From NCBI RefSeq assembly GCF_002808045.1, contig NZ_CP025000.1:1550001-1614000 (forward strand): 64,000 bases of DNA, written 5' to 3'. The notes under the pieces are model-generated. The model worked only from the letters and a program-made list of their open reading frames with translations, had not been told where the DNA came from and did not search any database. Every line of letters begins with the position of its first letter. Positions within the stretch are counted from its first letter, which is position 1. Source of the stretch: Idiomarina sp. X4. GTDB taxonomy: Bacteria; Pseudomonadota; Gammaproteobacteria; Enterobacterales; Alteromonadaceae. This document shows, piece by piece, positions 58,502 to 64,000 of the stretch. The translations under genes and the position numbers were made by a program.

Positions 58502-58536
58502 AAAAGGCCGCAGTGACTAGAGCATTGCGGCCTTTT
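58502..58536 (+). terminator. Terminator after the DUF481 gene
   Basis: AAAAGGCCGCA (58502-58512) pairs with TGCGGCCTTTT (58526-58536) across a 13-base loop. It begins 25 bases after the stop codon and would end the tkt-epd-pgk-fbaA-DUF481 transcript. The A-run on the left makes it potentially bidirectional. Confidence 0.85.
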
Positions 58537-58623
58537 AATTAATCAAACACCATGGTTCCATTTACAGAAACTTTTCGCTACCATTCGCGCAGCTAACAAC
58601 AGCTGAAAAAATTGGAACTGGTT

Positions 58624-59304
58624 ATGTCAATGAACTCATTCCTTGGGGTATTTGCAAAGTCCCCGATTAAACCAATGATCGAGCACATGGACGAAGTGCA
58701 CCGCTGTGCTGAAGCACTGAAAGAGTTTTTTAAAGCGGTATACGCTAAGGACTGGGCGTCGGCAGAAACTGCGCGTAGCAAAATCGTTACGCACGAGCAA
58801 AAGGCGGATGAACTCAAACGTAAAATTCGCTTAAACCTTCCAAGTGGCTTATTTATGCCGGTTGAGCGTACTGACTTACTTGAGTTGGTATCTCAGCAAG
58901 ACCGTATTGCCAATAAAGCCAAAGACATTTCAGGTCTTATGACCGGCCGTGAATTAACCATTCCTGAGCCGTTGGTGACAGACTTTGATGCCTACCTAAA
59001 CCGCTGTATAGATGCCGCTGCTAAAGCCAGAGAAACCATTGGCGAGTTTGACGACCTGCTGGAAACTGGTTTCAAAGGTCGTGAGCGCGACTTAGTTGAT
59101 GACTTCATTGCAGAACTTGATGCAATTGAAGCAGACACCGATAAACTGCAAATCCAGTTACGCAAAGACTTGCGCAAAATAGAGCTGGATATGAACCCAC
59201 TGGATGCCATGTTCCTATATCGAATCCTGGACTGGGTGGGTGACTTAGCTGACTTGTCTGAACGAGTTGGTGCACGTTTCGAATTGATGCTGGCGCGAGT
59301 CTAA
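58624..59304 (+). CDS. DUF47 family phosphate transport accessory protein (PhoU-like)
   Basis: All-helical PhoU-like protein encoded beside Pit transporters; thought to help or gate phosphate uptake. From the ATG at 58624 it is 226 residues, starting MSMNSFLGVFAKSP; another ATG lies 6 bases later. It shows the DUF47 features FMPVERTDLLELVSQQDRIANKAKDI near 80 (given here only in part) and the closing LDWVGDLADLSERVG. The Pit gene follows 14 bases later. Confidence 0.9.
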   Translation: MSMNSFLGVFAKSPIKPMIEHMDEVHRCAEALKEFFKAVYAKDWASAETARSKIVTHEQKADELKRKIRLNLPSGLFMPVERTDLLELVSQQDRIANKAKDISGLMTGRELTIPEPLVTDFDAYLNRCIDAAAKARETIGEFDDLLETGFKGRERDLVDDFIAELDAIEADTDKLQIQLRKDLRKIELDMNPLDAMFLYRILDWVGDLADLSERVGARFELMLARV

Positions 59305-59318
59305 GCGGAGTCTAATTT

Positions 59319-60590
59319 ATGGATATTATTTCAAGTTACAGCATGCTGCTTATCGGCATGGCGGCTATCTTCGGCTTTTTTATGGCCTGGGGGATCGGTG
59401 CTAATGACGTTGCCAACGCCATGGGAACCTCGGTCGGTTCAAAAGCATTAACGATTAAGCAAGCCATTATCATTGCAATGGTATTTGAGTTCGCTGGTGC
59501 CTATCTGGCAGGTGGCGAGGTTACCTCAACCATCCGTAAAGGTATTATCGATTCAGCCTACTTTGTGGATCAGCCTGAGCTGCTTGTCTTTGGTATGATC
59601 TCGGCACTTCTGGCTGCTGGCTTCTGGTTGCTTATCGCGTCTTATCTTGGCTGGCCGGTATCCACAACACACTCAATTATTGGTGCCATTGTTGGTTTCT
59701 CCGCGGTCGGCGTCAGTATGGAGTCTGTGCAATGGGCGAAAGTAGGCGGTGTTGTTGGTAGTTGGGTTATTACACCAGCGATATCCGGTTTTATTGCTTA
59801 TCTCATATTTATGAGTGCTCAGAAGCTTATTTTTGACCGTTCCAACCCATTGAAAATGGCTCAGCGATACGTGCCTATGTATATGGGCCTGGCCGGTTTT
59901 GTCTTATCCTTGGTGACCATTAAAAAGGGCTTGAAACACGTTGGTTTAAACCTAGGCACTCTTGAAGGCTATTTATGGGCCATTGGTGTCGCTATTTTGG
60001 TGTTTGTTGTTGGTAAGTTTGCTATCGGTCGTTTGAAGTTTAACCCGTCCGACGACAAAGACATGCACTACACCAACGTCGAGAAAGTATTTGCTGTGCT
60101 GATGGTGGTGACCGCCTGTGCTATGGCATTTGCCCATGGCTCTAATGATGTGGCTAACGCCATTGGACCACTTGCTGCGGTTGTCAGTGTTGTTACCAGT
60201 GGTGGTGAAATTGGTAGTAAAGCGCAGCTAGCGTGGTGGATATTGCCGCTAGGTGGTGTTGGTATTGTTGCCGGCTTGGCGATGTTAGGTAAACGCGTCA
60301 TTGCAACAATTGGTAAAGGTATTACTCATTTAACGCCAAGCCGTGGTTTCGCTGCAGAATTAGCCGCAGCGTCAACGGTTGTTTTGGCGTCAGGTACTGG
60401 TTTGCCTATCTCTACCACACAAACTCTGGTAGGTGCTGTACTTGGTGTGGGTATGGCTCGCGGTATTGCAGCTCTTAACTTAGGGGTTGTGCGCAATATT
60501 GTCGTGTCATGGGTTGTTACTCTGCCGGCCGGCGCTATCATGTCGATTACGTTCTTCTATATTCTGAAGGCCATATTCGGCGTTGCATAA
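59319..60590 (+). CDS. pitA: Low-affinity inorganic phosphate transporter, Pit family
   Basis: Proton-coupled symporter for neutral metal-phosphate in the inner membrane. The 423 residues have about ten hydrophobic helices and the two Pit signature repeats: GANDVANAMGTSVGSKAL near 27-44 and HGSNDVANAIGPLAAV near 269-284, plus WPVSTTHSIIGAIVG and TGLPISTTQTLVGAVLG in the second halves of each inverted repeat. The gene pairs with DUF47, a standard arrangement. PitA vs PitB cannot be told from sequence alone. Confidence 0.93.
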   Translation: MDIISSYSMLLIGMAAIFGFFMAWGIGANDVANAMGTSVGSKALTIKQAIIIAMVFEFAGAYLAGGEVTSTIRKGIIDSAYFVDQPELLVFGMISALLAAGFWLLIASYLGWPVSTTHSIIGAIVGFSAVGVSMESVQWAKVGGVVGSWVITPAISGFIAYLIFMSAQKLIFDRSNPLKMAQRYVPMYMGLAGFVLSLVTIKKGLKHVGLNLGTLEGYLWAIGVAILVFVVGKFAIGRLKFNPSDDKDMHYTNVEKVFAVLMVVTACAMAFAHGSNDVANAIGPLAAVVSVVTSGGEIGSKAQLAWWILPLGGVGIVAGLAMLGKRVIATIGKGITHLTPSRGFAAELAAASTVVLASGTGLPISTTQTLVGAVLGVGMARGIAALNLGVVRNIVVSWVVTLPAGAIMSITFFYILKAIFGVA

Positions 60591-60614
60591 GTTTGCATTA
60601 AGAAACCTTGAAAA

Positions 60615-60641
60615 GGCAGTCTGTTTCAGTGACAGGCTGCC
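60615..60641. repeat. Strong inverted repeat between pitA and queA
   Basis: GGCAGTCTGT (60615-60624) pairs with ACAGGCTGCC (60632-60641), ten pairs including one G-T, with a 7-base loop. Forward there is no T-run, but on the reverse strand it is followed by TTTTC. A second stem follows, GCGCTTT (60660-60666) with AAAGCGC (60682-60688), ending 4 bases before the queA ATG. Confidence 0.5.
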
Positions 60642-60692
60642 CACTTTCCAGTAAAATCCGCGCTTTATAAAGTGTTTCCGAAAAGCGCAGGT

Positions 60693-61748
60693 ATGTCAGA
60701 AAATAACCCTTCTTCATTAAGAGTCAGTGACTTCTCGTTCGATTTGCCTGACGAGCTTATTGCCCGCTATCCGCAAGAGCAGCGTAGTGCGAGTCGCTTG
60801 TTGCAGGTCAATGCTGAGTCAAAATCGATTGAGCATAAGCAGTTTACTGACATTGTCGACGCCTTAAATCCAGGCGATCTTTTGGTATTCAATGACACTC
60901 GCGTTATTCCGGCTCGCCTGCTGGGCGAAAAAGTATCCGGCGGAAAAGTAGAGGTTTTGATAGAACGGTTGCTGGATGACCACAGAGTGTTGGCTCACGT
61001 ACGCTCAAACCGGTCACCAAAAGCGGGCGCCGAATTGCTGCTGGAAGGCGCTGTCAAAGTGACTATGCTGGCGCGACACGACGCTTTATTTGAGCTCAGA
61101 TTTGACCATGAAGAACCGGTATTGGATATTCTTGAGGAATATGGCCACATGCCGTTACCTCCTTACATTGATCGCCCGGATGAAAGCTCGGACAAAGAAC
61201 GTTATCAAACCGTTTATAACCGAGAGCCAGGCGCGGTAGCGGCACCGACCGCAGGCTTGCATTTTGACGACGATATTTTAGAAAAACTAAAAGGCAAAGG
61301 CGTTAATTTTGCTTATGTAACGTTGCATGTTGGTGCGGGGACGTTTCAGCCGGTGCGCGTGGACAATATCAATGATCACGTCATGCACAGTGAATACGCC
61401 AAGGTGGGTGAAGAGACTTGCAATGCTATAAAGCAGACGAAAGCCAATGGCGGGCGAGTCGTTGCTGTCGGCACAACGTCGGTTCGCTCGCTCGAGTCCG
61501 CTGCCAATGCGTCAAACTCTGATGAGATTGAGCCGTTTTTTGACGACACCGATATTTTTATTTATCCCGGGTACGAGTTTAAGGTCGTCGACAGCTTAAT
61601 TACTAATTTTCATTTACCGGAATCGACACTCATTATGTTGGTCTCAGCATTTGCTGGTCGTGAGCTGATAATGGAAGCTTATCAACAAGCCATTAATGAG
61701 AAGTACCGATTCTTTAGCTACGGCGACGCCATGCTGTTGCAGCGATAA
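60693..61748 (+). CDS. queA: S-adenosylmethionine:tRNA ribosyltransferase-isomerase
   Basis: Builds epoxyqueuosine on tRNA from SAM. From the ATG at 60693 the protein is 351 residues (family about 350). It has [15 protein letters not shown] near 18, [13 protein letters not shown] near 68, [12 protein letters not shown] near 150, [10 protein letters not shown] near 186, [10 protein letters not shown] near 216 and the final [21 protein letters not shown] 21 bases upstream is a less likely start. It works with Tgt downstream and GluQ at 11 kb on queuosine tRNA. Confidence 0.95.
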   Translation: MSENNPSSLRVSDFSFDLPDELIARYPQEQRSASRLLQVNAESKSIEHKQFTDIVDALNPGDLLVFNDTRVIPARLLGEKVSGGKVEVLIERLLDDHRVLAHVRSNRSPKAGAELLLEGAVKVTMLARHDALFELRFDHEEPVLDILEEYGHMPLPPYIDRPDESSDKERYQTVYNREPGAVAAPTAGLHFDDDILEKLKGKGVNFAYVTLHVGAGTFQPVRVDNINDHVMHSEYAKVGEETCNAIKQTKANGGRVVAVGTTSVRSLESAANASNSDEIEPFFDDTDIFIYPGYEFKVVDSLITNFHLPESTLIMLVSAFAGRELIMEAYQQAINEKYRFFSYGDAMLLQR

Positions 61749-61768
61749 ACAGACAATTTTTGAAGTGA

Positions 61769-64000
<2,232 letters not shown>

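Overview
The window is a 64 kb piece of a gammaproteobacterial chromosome that is almost entirely core genes. Gene order follows Escherichia coli in long blocks (yadG-yadH-pan genes-folK-pcnB-gluQ-dksA-sfsA, hrpB-mrcB, hemL-clc-erpA, lptD-surA-pdxA-rsmA-apaG-apaH, ruvX-yqgE-gshB-rsmE-metK, tkt-epd-pgk-fbaA, queA-tgt). It follows Pseudomonas in others (erpA-anmK-M23 peptidase-tyrS, lptD-amgK-murU). PLP-dependent PanP instead of PanD, the protein features and the mid-range base composition suggest a marine Alteromonadales member, possibly Idiomarina; this assignment is inference. I see no rRNA, tRNA, insertion sequence, phage, integron or CRISPR array. No gene-free gap exceeds about 200 bases.

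Layout. 1-7 kb: fbp (cut by the left edge), divergent from mpl-ubiX-yadG-yadH-trmB-like-panP. 7-13 kb: a reverse run of panC, panB, folK, pcnB, gluQ, dksA and sfsA. 13-19 kb: pepB-hrpB-mrcB forward. 19-23.4 kb: hemL, pyrB, hemJ and a ClC transporter reverse. 23.5-26 kb: DUF6776-like gene, erpA and pepQ forward. 26-28.5 kb: anmK and an M23 peptidase reverse. 28.7-30 kb: tyrS. 30-38.6 kb: reverse run lptD-surA-pdxA-rsmA-apaG-apaH followed by a chemoreceptor. 38.7-41.2 kb: amgK-murU-djlA forward. 41.2-45.4 kb: DUF3530-like gene, rluA and rapA reverse. 45.5-46.9 kb: PIN-PhoH gene. 46.9-51 kb: reverse run rsmE-gshB-yqgE-ruvX and two unrecognised genes. 51.1-58.5 kb: metK, tkt, epd, pgk, fbaA and a DUF481 outer-membrane protein. 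58.6-62.9 kb: phosphate transport pair, then queA-tgt. The right edge holds a membrane Ser/Thr-kinase-like gene that is cut off.

Functional groupings. Pantothenate synthesis is self-contained (PanP makes beta-alanine, PanB and PanC do the rest). Cell-wall recycling is represented by Mpl, AnmK, AmgK and MurU, which points to the MurU bypass, alongside PBP1B and a LysM/M23 endopeptidase. Tetrapyrrole synthesis has HemL and HemJ. Outer-membrane assembly has LptD and SurA. Central carbon metabolism has Fbp, Tkt, Epd, Pgk and Fba.

I did not find a clear new defence or mobile system. The items most worth a second look are: pcnB, which appears to start at AUU; two terminator-like hairpins that abut the start codons of pepQ and tkt and contain their Shine-Dalgarno sequences; an uncharacterised exported transglutaminase-like protein with a small partner in the ruvX operon; a degenerate membrane kinase where yajC-secDF usually follows tgt; and a divergent TrmB paralogue next to panP. 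Several genes use non-ATG starts supported by Shine-Dalgarno spacing (TTG: panP, amgK, the 96-residue protein; GTG: mrcB, rapA, the transglutaminase-like gene, the DUF481 gene).
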